The notes beneath the pieces are model-generated. The model was not told the origin of the DNA, did not search any database, and saw only the letters and a program-made list of their open reading frames with translations. Of a DNA stretch of 64,000 bases, positions 1 to 13,578 are shown one piece after another (positions within the stretch are counted from its first letter, which is position 1; the number at the start of each line of letters is the position of its first letter). Source of the DNA: Periconia sp. R9002 (taxonomy: Eukaryota; Ascomycota; Dothideomycetes; Pleosporales; Periconiaceae); assembly GCA_023627715.1 (NCBI GenBank), contig JAMAHW010000055.1, forward strand, positions 124,001 through 188,000, written 5' to 3'. The position numbers were made by a program, and so were the translations under genes.

Positions 1-1
1 T

Positions 2-3000
2 GCTCAGGCTGTCCTGACAGCTAAGAAGTTTCAGTTCGAAGTGATCGATGCGAACATAGACCCAACGAGTTACTTCCGACAGACAATCTTGGATCAGCTC
101 AGAAAAAACCTCCCTCCTGTCAGAATTGGGGTACAGGAATCCGGAGCCTTGAAACGCATCGTTTTCAGCTGTCATCACGCACTCTATGATGGCACCGCGA
201 TCTCAGCGTTGCTTGGTGAGATACAAAGCATGCATCAGGGTGTCGAGCTTCCTGCAACTGTTCCTTACGAAAAATATCTTGAACACATGGTCAACTTGGA
301 TCTAGATGAAGCGGATCAATTTTGGGAAGAGTCATTACGGGGATTTGAGCCGATAGCATTCCCAAACATTTCCAGCAAGATACGCAAATCGGACGTACAT
401 CCAGTCTCGATTGAGAGAACGATGCACACAACCCTAAGCAACGCACAGCGTTTCTGCCAAGAATCATCTATATCTCTCCTCTCCCTGCTACAGTCTTCAT
501 GGGCAAAAATGTTGCATTTTAGCCTTGGCGAAAGCGATCTTTGTTTCGGAAATGTGGTCAGTGGACGGACGTTGCCCGGAGAAGATCTGCACCGGCTTGT
601 AGCCCCATGCTTCAATACCATTCCAGTCCGCGTCAATTTTGACTTCAGGAGATCCAATACCGACCTGTGCAAAGTTTTGCATGATTTTAACATCGATGTA
701 TCTCCTTTCGAGCTAACGCCTTTGCGGCGCATACAATCCAAAACCCTCAAGTCCCAAGGCTGGCTATTTGATACTTTATTTATACTCCAGCAACCAAGTC
801 AGCCCCTTGATGAGTCTATCTGGAGTCTGGAACAAGACGCAGGTGAGATGGACTTACCAGTGGTATGCGAGATATCACAGGATAAGAGTCGAGATATGCT
901 GAAGTTGACGCTGCACTATAATACCTCATTGATGGAGGATGTTGATGCGAAAGCCATGGTTGAAACTTTTGATGCGGCGCTGACAGCGCTCTTGAAATTC
1001 CCAAATGCTTCTGCTAATGACACAGTTGGCTTTCCATCGCAGTCATTGAGTCAGTTCAATATGAATGCTCAAAGTTCCTCTGCTTTTAAAGGAAAGCTAC
1101 TGCATCACGGCTTCGAGCAGAATGCAACTCAAAAACCGGATGCTGTCGCTCTTGAATTCTTACATGAGAGTGGGGAGAAGACAGTCCTCTCATTTGCGGC
1201 GCTCAATGACTGGGCCAACCAAATTGCACATGCACTACTCCATCAAAACATCAAAACGGAAGACATCGTCCCGGTACATGCATCAAAGAGCCCGCAGTTT
1301 TATGCGAGCATATTGGGGGTTTTGAAATCAGGCGCTGCATTTTCTCCGATTCATCCCGACCTACCAACAGAAAGGAAAAGGTTCATGCTTTCTGAGCTCC
1401 AACCCAAGGTGGTCCTATTCCACGATAGCATCATGGACTGGGCCGAGAACATCGTATGTCTCGATGTGAACGAAATCAGAAACTTCCCAAAAGAAAATCC
1501 AGTTATTAAAGATCTTCGTCCGACAAATCTCGCCTACTGCTTGTATACGTCTGGCTCCACTGGCGTGCCGAAGGCTGTGGGGGTGGAACACCGCGCTCCC
1601 ATACAAACGATAGCAAGCTCCAGAGATCTCATACCATGGAACACAAGCTCAAAATTGTTGCAATACGCAGCAACGACTTTTGATATGTGCTACTATGACT
1701 GCTTTCTTGCATGGACATTTGGCTTTACCCTCTGCGCTGCAGACCAAGGAACTATGTTGAACGACCTCACAATGACAATAAATACGCTGAGTGCCGAATT
1801 ACTTGATTTGACACCATCCGTTGCTGCATCTCTTCGTCGTGCCCAAGTACCTAGTGTCAAGTGGCTGTATTGCATCGGTGAAGCAATGACCATCGACATC
1901 ATCACAGAATGGGAAGGCGCATGTGTGAACTCTTATGGTCCTACCGAGGCAGCATTTTGCACGACTATGTTCTCAGCCAACAATAACACCAAAGCGTCCA
2001 TCATCGGCAAGCCATTCCCTAGTACGTCATTTGCCGTTTTTCCGAAAAATGGAGAACGTCCTCTCCCCATTTTTGGTGTGGGTGAATTGTATATCGGAGG
2101 TACCCAATTAGCCAGAGAGTACCTCCACAATGCTCAACTCAGCGAAGAGAAGTTTGTCCAGAAATGTGGCCAAAGATTTTATCGAAGCGGGGATATGGTG
2201 CGCATGTTAAGTGATGGCAATTTTGAATTTCTCGGAAGAGCAGATGATCAAGTCAAGATTAGAGGGTTGAGAGTTGAACTAGGAGAGATCAACCATGTCG
2301 TTCAGAGCTGCGACGAGCGCATATCTGCCGTAACCGCGCAGATACTGAAGAAAGACGAAAATTCGAAGAGCCAACTCGTAGCGTTTGTAAAGTCTACTTT
2401 CCTGCTGAGTATCGAGGAGCAGTCGGAGCTCAAGCGCAGGGCAAAAGAAGCGGCCTCGACTCATCTGCCCAGTTATATGGTTCCCCAGTTCTTCATAATG
2501 ATCAACGAGATCCCCAGGTCCATGGCTGGCAAGATTGACAAGAAAACGCTCTCTCAGGTTTTCCGCGATTGTAAAGAGGTGAATCAGAGCTCGCAAGATG
2601 AGGAATCTACTCATGAATGGACGAAAGTTGAGAGTATAATTCGTGGAATCTACTCCAAATTGTCTGGCACCGAACTGGATGAGATTTCACCGTCAACCAC
2701 AATCTACCAACTCGGACTTGATAGCATCAGTGCTGTACAAATTGCAGCGGCATTGCGCAAACGGGGATACCGAGTCAACGCTGCAGATGCCATGAAGCAT
2801 ATGAATTGTCGAGACCTTGCTTTCTACCTGGAAAGCAGCTCAGATTCATCTTTGGGGATTATCCCGTCTTTCGACTTTACAGCTTTTGAAGCAGCACACA
2901 GGGAAGACATCATTGGCTCACTCAATATTGGCTCTCAAGCAATCGAGGCCATACGGCCATGCACGCCCCTTCAATCCGGTATGCTGTCACAGTTTATCGC

Positions 3001-6000
3001 AAAAGATGGTAATATCTATTTCAATTATCTGCGATTGCAACTTGGCCGCAATGTCGATTTACAGCGCATGAAAGCGGCTTGGTCGACTACCATGCGGCGA
3101 CATGTGATATTACGCACAGGCTTCGCACATACAAAAGACAGCAAAAATCCATATGCTATGGTTCAATACCGCGAAGATGTCTGTGATCTACCGTGGAGTG
3201 AGAACGAGAGCCACCTCAACATCGAACAATGGCTTGCCAAGTCCCAACAAGAAGCCGCCGAAAAGTTGTATCAGCCCCCATGGCTCGTACGAGCGATCAA
3301 GATGGAAGAGGATAGCTATCTTGACTTGGCTCTTCTCCATGCCATCTTTGACGCTCAAAGCTTGCAGCTCATCTTCGACGATGTTGTAGCTGCATACAAC
3401 AATACTCTGACTGCGCCAGTTACTCCATTGGATCCCATGCTCAATCACATACTACAGAAAGGCGTCGCAGACGCAGCATCTAGCGCTCAATTTTGGGAAC
3501 AACTCGGAAAGGTGGCTGCACCTACTCGATTCCCCAATCTTACCCCACTTCGATGTGAACCAATGCCATCAGAGATCGCCTACAGGATTTCATCGACACC
3601 GCTAAAGGAGTTGGAGAATGGATGCAGAGACAGGAATACAAGTCTTCAAGTTGCGGCCATGGCGAGCTGGGCAACCGTACTTTCCGGCTACACTGGTGAG
3701 AAATCAGTTACTTTTGGGGTGGTGCTTTCTGGTCGCAATATCGACAATTCCGAGGAGGTAGTCTTCCCATGTATAACCACGGTCCCCTTCGCATGCGACA
3801 TCTCCAAAAAGCACGAGGAAATCCTAGAAAGCGCAATGCAACTGAACATTGGTATCCAGCAGCACCAGTTTACACCTCTCCATGACATCTACAAGTCAAT
3901 GGGATTTTCGAACGAACAGTTGTTTGATTCTATCTTCGCGTTTCAGAAATTGGCGAAAACACGACAAAATGAAGAAATTTGGACAGTTGTAGATGAGAAA
4001 GCAACTACTGAATACCCAGTTTCAATTGAATTGGAACCAACGGACGGAAAACTCGAATACCGACTTACCTATCTCCCTCATATGGTTCCCAAAGAACAAG
4101 CTTCTCTGATACTCGAGCAGCTCGACGAGCTCCTACAACAGTACATCTTTGGCAGTGTCTCCGGTGGTCATCTCCGTAATTCTACATTGTATTCTATTAC
4201 ACCCGCAAAAGAAGCAGTGTTGCCCAGCAAAGCATCACTGCTGCATGAACTGGTAGAATTTACAGCCATGGAGTATCCCGATCGAGTTGCTTTCGAGTTT
4301 GCTACATCTTTACACAGCGAAACTTATGCTAGTAAAAAATGGACCTATTCAGAGTTGGATGCGGAAGGAAATCGGGTTGCCCATTTGTTGATGTCTTACG
4401 GGGTTAGACCGGGTGAGCTGGTAGGAGTCTGCTTCGATAAATGCCCTCAAGCATCGTTCGCAATGCTAGGAATCCTCAAGGCTGGTGCTGCATTTGTGGC
4501 TCTAGATCCTGGTGCGCCGAACGCACGGAAATTATTCATCATGCAGGACTCGGGGTCGAAGGTACTGCTATCAATGAGTCCACAGTCCGCAGACATGAGC
4601 AAAGATCTTGATTTCACTATTCTTAATCTTGATCAGACGGATCTAAACTCTCAGCCACCTACCAAACCATCGCTCGAACGTAAGATCGAGGTTCATGATC
4701 GGAGCTATTGCCTTTACACCTCGGGAACAACGGGTACGCCAAAGGGTTGTGAACTCACTCACGAGAATGCTGCGCAAGCCCTACTGGCATTCCATCGCCT
4801 TTTCGCAGGTCATTGGGACGAGAACTCTCGCTGGCTCCAATTTGCGTCATTCCACTTTGACGTTTCGGTTCTAGAACAGTACTGGAGCTGGTCTGCAGGT
4901 ATTTGTGTCGTTTCCGCGCCGCGCGATTTAATATTTGAAGATCTCGCCGCATCCATCAAGACTCTTGATATTACGCATATCGATCTCACACCCAGTTTAG
5001 CCCGCATTCTGCATCCAGATGATGTACCGAGCCTATGTAAAGGTGTCTTCATCACAGGTGGTGAAAGTTTGAAGCAAGAGATTTTGGACGTTTGGGGGCC
5101 AAAGAGCGTCATCTACAATGGCTACGGCCCCACTGAAGCAACTATCGGTGTCACAATGTACCCGCGAGTCCCAGTCAACGGAAAACCATCCAATATCGGA
5201 CCCCAATTTGACAATGTAGGCTCTTACGTCCTACAGCCCGGATCAGACGTTCCTGTTCTCCGTGGCGGCATCGGCGAACTTTGCGTGTCAGGCAAGCTAG
5301 TCGGCAAAGGTTATCTAAATCGCCCAGATCTAACCCAAAAAGCCTTTCCGATTCTTGAGAGGTTCAATGAAAGAGTCTATCGCACGGGTGACCTTGTCAG
5401 AATCCTCCATGACGGAACTTTTGATTTCCTTGGCAGGGCAGACGACCAAGTCAAATTGCGCGGCCAACGACTGGAGATCGGAGAGATCAATGCGGTCATC
5501 AAGCAATCAGATGCCGCGGTGGTGGATGTAGTGACACTAGTTCTCAAACATCCCAAACAACAAAAAGAACAGCTTGTCGCTTTTATTGTGATCGGTTCGC
5601 AGAGCAAAAATGAGCCAAAGATCGCCCTGGGCAAGAGCAAGGAGTTGAGCGCTGCGAAGCAATTTTGTCAGGAGAAGCTCCCGCCTTACATGGTTCCTAC
5701 CCATTTCGTCGCGCTCAATGCGATGCCACTAAACATCAACAACAAGGCGGACGCAAAGAAGCTTAAAGAAATGTACCAAAACCTGTCATCTAGTGATTTG
5801 CAAACCCTGTCTTTGGCGGTGCATGAAGATGATGGTAACTGGACAGAAACGGAACAGAAGTTACGCGAAATCTTGAAGAAGACTTTGGAGATCGATGTGA
5901 AAGATATCACGAAAGATGCAAGCTTCTTTGAGCTTGGCATGGATTCAATCTCGGTCATCAGAGTTGCAAGAGCTTTGAAAAATGGTGGCTTTAGCGACGC

Positions 6001-9000
6001 CAGTGCCTCAACAACGTTGAAGAATCCTACAATTCGCCGACTGGCCAAAGCTCTGTCTGAGAAATGTGAATCGACCGATAATGAAGGCTCAATTGTTGCC
6101 GCACAACAAGCCATTGCTGCCGTTCAACATCGTCACAGGCGAGGTGTGGCTAAGAATATAGCTATCGACGCTAGTGACATGGAATCCCTAGCCCCTTGCA
6201 CACCTTTGCAGCAAGGCATGCTCGCCAGGTTTTTGGATAGCGATAATGGACTATACTTCAACACGTTTCGTTTCAACCTCAAGGATCATATCGACATCAC
6301 TCGGCTACGAGAAGCGTGGCAGACTGTTCACGATTCGAATCAGATATTGCGGACGGTGTTTGCTAATACCGACGATGGTTTCATACAGCTCGCGTTGAAG
6401 AAGCACAAACTGCGCGTCGATGATATCACTCTTTCTAGCAACGATGATCTGGAAAATGCTTTAGAACAACGAAGAAAAGAATGGGTTAAGCGAAACCAAT
6501 CTCACATTCTGAGCCCCTTTGAGCTTCTTTTAGTTCAGTGTGGAACTGTAAATTTGCTTGTCATTCACATTTTCCATGCACTCTATGATGGTATCAGTAT
6601 TGAGCTCGTCTTCCAGGATGTCTGGAACGCATATAACAACCGCCCTGTTCAGAGTGGCCCACCTTTCCAAAGCTCGCTAGCACATGGGCCGCTGCGATCT
6701 ACCAGAGGCGCAAAAGAATTTTGGGAAGACTGTCTAGCTGGTGCAAAATCCAAATCATTCCCGGTCATCACCGAATCTTCAGAGGAAAAGCCTATCTCTC
6801 TCAGCAAGAGCATTGAGGATTTACATCATTTTGAAGAAACCAGACGAAAGCTCAATGTTACCGCACAAACCATCGTACAAGCTTGTTGGGCGGTCGTTCT
6901 CAGTCAATTTCTAAACGGCGCAATCACATTGGGTGCGGTATTGTCAGGGCGCAGTATCGAATTCGAAGGAGCTGATCGGGTGAACGGACCCCTGTTCAAC
7001 ACCATACCGTACCATTATCGTCCACAACGCCGCGAAACTTGGGCTTCGATTATTCAGAGAACACACTCATTCAATGTCGCAGCGCATCCTCATCAGCACA
7101 CGGCGCTCAGAGATATTATGAAGTGGTGTAAGCGGGGTTCAAACCAGCCGCTCTTTGAGGCATTGTTTGTCTACCAAACTACTGATACTGGTGATGAGTG
7201 GAAGTGTAATGACGCTTGGGAGCTTCTTGACGCAGATGTGGTGGCGGACTATCCAATTGCAATAGAAATTGAGAAGGACAGCGCGGCTGGTCTGAAGATG
7301 ACATTGGTTGCTCAAGGACGTATTTTGAGCAAAGATCTGGCCCAGCAATTGCTGGATGATTTCGGCACGGCACTTCGGCAAGCGACAAGTGACTATAACG
7401 TCACAGTCGAAATGAACGACGAACTCCTCGATAATGAACCCGACCATGGTTCATCACATGGCTCCGTATCTGCTCCCAATTCATCAGATGTTGTAAATGG
7501 TTTCCATTGGACCGACAAGGCAATAGCACTGAGAAGAGAAATTGCCAATCTTGCTGAAACGGAACCGGACACTATTGACGAAAAAACATCTGTGTTTGAG
7601 CTCGGTCTAGACAGTATCGACGCTATCAAGCTCTCTTCACGCCTCAAGAAGCAAGATATCCATCTGCCAGTAAGCGCTATCATGCGCAGCCTCAACATCG
7701 TAAACATGTTGCAACATGCGATAACAAATGAGGGACAAATCGATACAAAACCAAACGAGATTCTATCATCTCAAAAGAGAAAGCTAGAAGACTATGTACG
7801 AAACGAAGGCTTCCCTCAAGACATAGAAACTGTGTTGCCGCCAACGCCGCTCCAAGAGGCTATGGTCGCCGAGATGATTGCTTCAGAATACCGAAGATAT
7901 TACAATCATGATGTACTCAAGCTGGCGCCCGATACAGACGTCGAAAAGCTACAGCAATCATGGGAAAAAGTCATTAGAGAATCTCCGATACTTCGCACCT
8001 CCTTCGTCTCTGTCAACGACCCTAGCATTGAATCTTCATTTGCGCAGATAGTCCGCAGCAAACCTCACGACGTCGTGAAATTTGTGAGCACTGACGTTGA
8101 TCCGGATTTTGCAACCGTATTTGAAGAACGCCGTCAAATAGCCCTACAGGACACTGCGCTCACTCCATTGTTTTTTGTGACCATTGTCCGCGCACCAAAG
8201 CAGACATATGTTGTCCTTTCCATCTCGCATGCCCTTTACGACGGATGGTCGCTGAGACTTCTCCACCAGGATGTCATCCGAGCTTACAGTGGCCAATTTA
8301 CGCCTCGGCCCAGTTATGAAGCTACTCTTGCAGAAATTCTAGAAAGTTCAAAGCTTGATGCTACGGCGTTCTGGCGCGATTATCTGAGCGACGCTTCATC
8401 ACCTGTATTGTCACGTAGAACAACCGAACTTCCTGATGGGACCCAGAAAGTCTATCGTGCACAACGTTCTAGCACCGTACCACTTCAAGAAGCTACCAAA
8501 TTCACGAAGACAGCCAACGTGTCGTTACAGACGCTAGGACAGACCGTCCACGCACTCACTGTGGCATCCTATACCCAGTCAATGGATGTCGCATTCAGTG
8601 CAGTCCTCTCCGGTCGTGATGATGATAAGGTTGCAGAGTTGTTATTTCCGATCATGAACACTGTTGTTGTTCGCTGCATTCTTCACGGAACGCGCAAAGA
8701 AATGCTACAATACGTGCAGCAGAACTTTTCCAACATACGGCAATACCAACACTTCCCGCTCCGTAAGGCACTACAACTAGCAGGATTGCAAGGAAAACCA
8801 TTGGACACACTCTTCATATATCAGAGAAGTATGAAAAGCGATGAGGCAGGAGTAAAGTTATACGAGAGTCTGGAAGGAAGAAGCGAGGTTGAATTTGCGG
8901 TTTGTGTGGAGATCGAGGCCGTTGGCGATGAACTTGTTTGGAGGTGTGCGGTGAGAGAGGATGTCCTTGACGACGCTGGCGCTGAAGAGCTGCTGGATAG

Positions 9001-10863
9001 GCTGGACAGAATTATGAAGGCAATCATCGATAAGCCACATGCAGCCGTCGCCGAATTTACGGATGGTGGAACCTCCATTTGTGGGTTACCTGCCTGTAGA
9101 GACAAGAGCAAGCCCTTTGCAGAAGAACAGATCGTCGATCCCCGGGAGCAGACAGAGTCAAAATTGCAATCTCAAACCGTCAGGACTATCCGCGAAGTAT
9201 TGGCATTTGTCTCGAAGACACCTGAGGCAGATATCACAGACGAAACTACCATTTTCCACATAGGCCTAGATTCGATCAGTGCGATCAAGGTTTCCTCGCT
9301 TCTTCGCAAGCGAGGAATCAATTTGACCGTCAGCGAGATGCTCAAATCTGGCACCGTGGAGAAAATGGCACGCATCGTAGACGCACGTTTACCAGTTACG
9401 GAGCAAGCAGGCAACGTGGAAGATATAATCGAGAACACGCTGGCTACTGTTAACCGAACGACGCTGTTGGAACAGATTAGCTCCTCACCGAACGATATCG
9501 AAATGTGGCTCCCAGCTACAGCAGGTCAAGTTTACATGCTTTCGATGTGGCATAATTCGAACGGTACCATGTTTTACCCGGAGTTCACGTATAGGGTGCA
9601 TGGCTCAATCAGTCTTGCCTCCTTAAACAAAGCATGGCAGTCTTTGACAGATATCCACCCCATCCTCAGGACTTGCTTCCTTGCTACGGAGGATGCAAAG
9701 ATGCCCTACATTCAAGTGGTGTTACGACAGAGTAATGCATGCATCCATAACATTACTGAATGGAGCGATAACCAAATCACCGACTTTACAAAGGAGCAAG
9801 CATCCCATCAACCGCTCGTTGTCTTGCTAGGATCAGAATCAAACAATGGTTGGGATTTGAGACTAAAACTACACCATGCTCTTTACGATGGCGTTAGCTT
9901 GCCAATTTTGATTCAGCAGTTCCAAGACCTCTGCAAGGGAGGTGAAGTGCCTTCATCGACAAATACACTCACAGAATTTGTTGCCGCCAACTTCAAACCC
10001 TCTATCTCTCAAAGTCGAAAATCTTTCTGGAAAAACTATCTTCAAGGAACCGATCAACGTCGCCTACTTCAGCCGAGCACTCCGATGCCTTCTCGATGCG
10101 AAGTTTTCAAGCCCAACTTATCCTCGAAAATAGCTTTCATTGAATCACTAGCACGGACCAACAACTTGACAACGCAATCCCTCTTCCTAGCTACTTTCGC
10201 CAAACTCTACGCAGCTATGACCCACACACCTTCAAACTGCGACATCGTCATCGGCATTTACCTCGCCAATCGCTCCTTCCCTATTCAACATGTTGAGGAA
10301 GCTCCTATACCCGTAGTCAATTTAGTCCCGCTCCGCGTGCGTCGCCCACTGGAGACAGCTATCCTCGATGCAGCTGCGCGAATCCAAAGCGACATAAACG
10401 ATATTAGCAGCGCTGAAAATGTCGGGGTTGGTCTCTGGGAAATTGATGAATGGGTTGGTGTAAAAATCGATTGCTGGGTCAATTTCCTCAAACTCCCAGA
10501 AGCAGACCAAAAAAGCGCGACTGAAACGGATGATAATATCAGAATCGAGCAATCTGGGAAATGGGGTGAAGAGGTCTGCAGAGTGACAGAAGTGAAGACG
10601 TTGGGGAAGTTTGAAACGCCGAGAGAATTAGTCAAAGCAAGTGTTCAAGAAGCGTATTTGGTAAGTCCACTATAATTCTTGAGAAGGGTTATCAGAGCTG
10701 ACACTATATGTAGCATTCACTTGACGTGGAAGTCACCGTTCGTGGTGATTCATTGGATGTAGGCTTGTTTGTTCCTGAGGAAATGATACCTTTGCGGGAT
10801 GTGGAGAAATTGACGGAGGATATCAGAGAGGGGTTGGAGAAATTGGTGGATGCTGAAAAGTAA
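2..10863 (+). CDS. NPS2: Ferrichrome-type siderophore NRPS (ferricrocin synthetase, NPS2/SidC-like), 5' truncated by window edge
   Basis: Multimodular non-ribosomal peptide synthetase, expected to make the intracellular hydroxamate siderophore ferricrocin from glycine, serine and acyl-hydroxyornithine. The frame is open from base 2, so the start lies outside the window. Exons 2-10660 and 10714-10863; the 53-bp intron has GTAAGT, a GCTGAC branch and TAG, and splicing replaces a premature end with a 49-residue C-terminus. Visible order: C tail (HHALYDG at 173), A (YTSGSTGVPK 1544, YGPTEA 1934), T (Ser codon 2723), C (LHAIFDA 3335), A (YTSGTTG 4715, YGPTEA 5123), T (Ser 5945), C (FHALYDG 6572), T (Ser 7613), C (SHALYDG 8225), T (Ser 9272), C (HHALYDG 9872). 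Adding one missing A-T and the rest of C gives A-T-C x3 followed by T-C-T-C, the known NPS2/SidC layout. The terminal T-C repeats without A domains are the most diagnostic part. About 3,600 residues are visible. The product assignment is by architecture only. Confidence 0.9.
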
Positions 10864-13578
10864 TGTCGTAGGGGCTTCGTCCCTTGCTGTTCTCTTCTTA
10901 GTTCTCTTTTAATGTACTTGTTGATTTGTATGGAACGGCGTAATCAAATTACCCTCAATACTCCAATCATACTCTGTGTAACTATGATAAGTGATCTCTA
11001 GTGCGGCATGGTAAACCTTGAATGTCAAAATAGTGGGTACATCGCTGGCTTTGTGGGCCCCATATGCAGTGCAGTCACATAGCATCTCTGGTTATTGGCC
11101 TGTGAACGAGAAGGAACATGTTTTCCTCTTGGAATACGGTGCCGAACACGAGGGCTTTTCTAGAAACCTCAATTTCTTGTCATGTACCTTCTAGCGCAGC
11201 TCGCTTATATCCCAAAGTTTAAACTCAGCCCACAAACCGAGTTCAGGGTTCTCGTTTAGTCGCGTTTTGCGAATGTGGCTTGCGACTTTCACCTTATTCA
11301 TCTAGACGGACAGTAGATTCGGTTTGCGGGTAGGCGGCGTGAAGCCATAGTTCAAAACTTATCTGCGGCTTATCAAGGAGTTATCCTCCTTAGGTCGTAG
11401 GGTTGATACACAAGGCAAAGGCGGGTTCGGGGCGACGGGACGATTGTTGATAGTCAATAGTCAAAAGTATTAGTGTTGCGGACCGGACTTTCATACCGTA
11501 CACCATACGGAATGAGGGAACATTAAGCTAGACCACTGGTAGTATCGAGACCATCTAGAGACGATACATTTTACTCCAGATATCGTAACCACCGATGGAA
11601 AGCGCTCCCAGTATCGACGTCTCCTATCGTGCGAGAGAAGTCGCACATGGTTTTTCTGGGGGAGGGATTCAAGGACCTGGTAGAGTTAGCGTGGTGACGC
11701 TATGTTACGTGCGCGGAACTCGGAGGTGCCCGAGGTTAACAGCATACAAGTACGGACGTGCGGCAAGGGCAGAACCATGAGAAAATACGCGAGTAGTAAA
11801 TCTTCCAAGAACTATTGATTGATCTTTGACGAGATTTCTAATAGTCTGAAGAATAATATGTATGCTACATAGTACGTGACAAAACAGACAAGGCTCAGTT
11901 TGAAATGTCTATTATCCGAGGTACGTAATGGAAGGAGGCAGGGGAAGTACGTTATTTATGGCTCTACACAAACCACTCGATCCGGTCGTTCATCAGTGTC
12001 TCACCACATGGCTTTCTCGGAAGTCTTGTTTGCGAAAATTAGTATCAATCGTTTGTGATGTGCATTGGTAAGCTAAGGCCCTGGGACCCTTTTTCAATCA
12101 TCATGTCACAATCATTATCCAATCATTTCATCGTTACAGTCAAACTTCCGTGTTTTATTCTACGGTGTCATTTAGCCTCCCCGCGGTTTTGTTCTAGTGG
12201 GTTTATGATCATCACCAAATGAGAGCCAAATATGTCGCTGATTGGTTAGATTGCCGCTTAGCGCACGCGGCCAGGCAAGGTACATATTGAGGTTGGGATG
12301 ACTAGTGCAAAATTCGAACGTGGCAATCGCAGACAATGTAGACGCTTTTCAATGCTGGATGTTTGATTTCAAACCATCTGGCGTTATCAGAAGTATGAGA
12401 TATTACTAGTGTCAAAGTACTATGAGTCGTAAGTCTTCCGAACGCCAAAACTACACCAAAACCGCAACCCCATGGGCGATGTCAAACCGGCAATAAAGCC
12501 CGTTGCGGTGGACAGTGGGTCTAGATTAAACAAGCGCTCGAACATTTAGTAAGTCTTCTCTGCATTGTTAGCGCAGAGAGGCATGACTTTGCCCGACACG
12601 CGACCCCTTGACGTTTGCCATTAGAGTTTCACCCTATCACTGGATGTAAATGCGTTGACCAAAGCGGATTTTCACAGCTATGGTCCCAAGTACAGATTGC
12701 TTTTGCGTTGCGGTAGAGAACTGGTGGTAGATACATAATAATTACTTCACATGCATTCATGTTTAACCCCACGCCCGTCTCCAGAGCGGCACGCGAGGAA
12801 GATCATCATAAATTTTTCGTGGCTTAATCACTAGCTCCACAAAATGAACGAAATGATCCATGAAATCGCGCGGCCCAAAGGTTCGAAAAAGGCTCTAGGC
12901 GGCGATACTGACAGGGTGCCGTCCTTTTCAGTAGCCTATCAGTAGACGAGTGGCCACGCCCTGGGGCGCAACTAGTAGGGAATATGCAATACCGCCGAAT
13001 ACGAATCGATTGCCTTGTCTCATTCAGGGACTCGACGTATCCTTTTGCTTGTGAAAACCAGTTTGTTTTTCTACCTCGATTCACTTTATTCAAATCATTA
13101 TATCCCAGACTCAGATCACACACCCTGCATTTCCTAGGGATATCACCTGCATTCACCCTTCCTGCAACGCCTGGGCAGATAGGTGTTGCAATTTCATGCG
13201 AGTTACACCGAGCGACCACCGCACTTAGTTTTCAACCTTTAAACCTAATCATCGCCGATCTGCCGTCATTGGAGATTTTGTAATTGCTGTCTTTTAGGAC
13301 TTCCCGACACATTGCGTCCCTTTGACCGACATCACACTACTTCGCAACTGCCGAAAGCACGATAGTGATTGCGTTACCGTTGAAGTTTTTGCCCGGTCAT
13401 CCAAAGCATCGCAGATCCTCCAAAGCACCATCTTCAGATCGACAAGTTATACCCAAGCGCCAACGCCCCACCCGTCTTCTTCAAGGTTCTACCTCCAACA
13501 CCAAACGGTTCTCCTGTACATGGGGACCCTTCTCACGGTATCTTTTGCTTTCGGTCTTTCTCATAACGTGGTTACAAA
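10864..13578. other. Gene-poor spacer between NPS2 and rhodopsin-domain gene
   Basis: 2.7 kb with only short unsupported reading frames on both strands. I see no recognisable domain, tRNA or transposon coding remnant. It should hold the NPS2 3' UTR and the promoter of the next gene. Confidence 0.6.
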
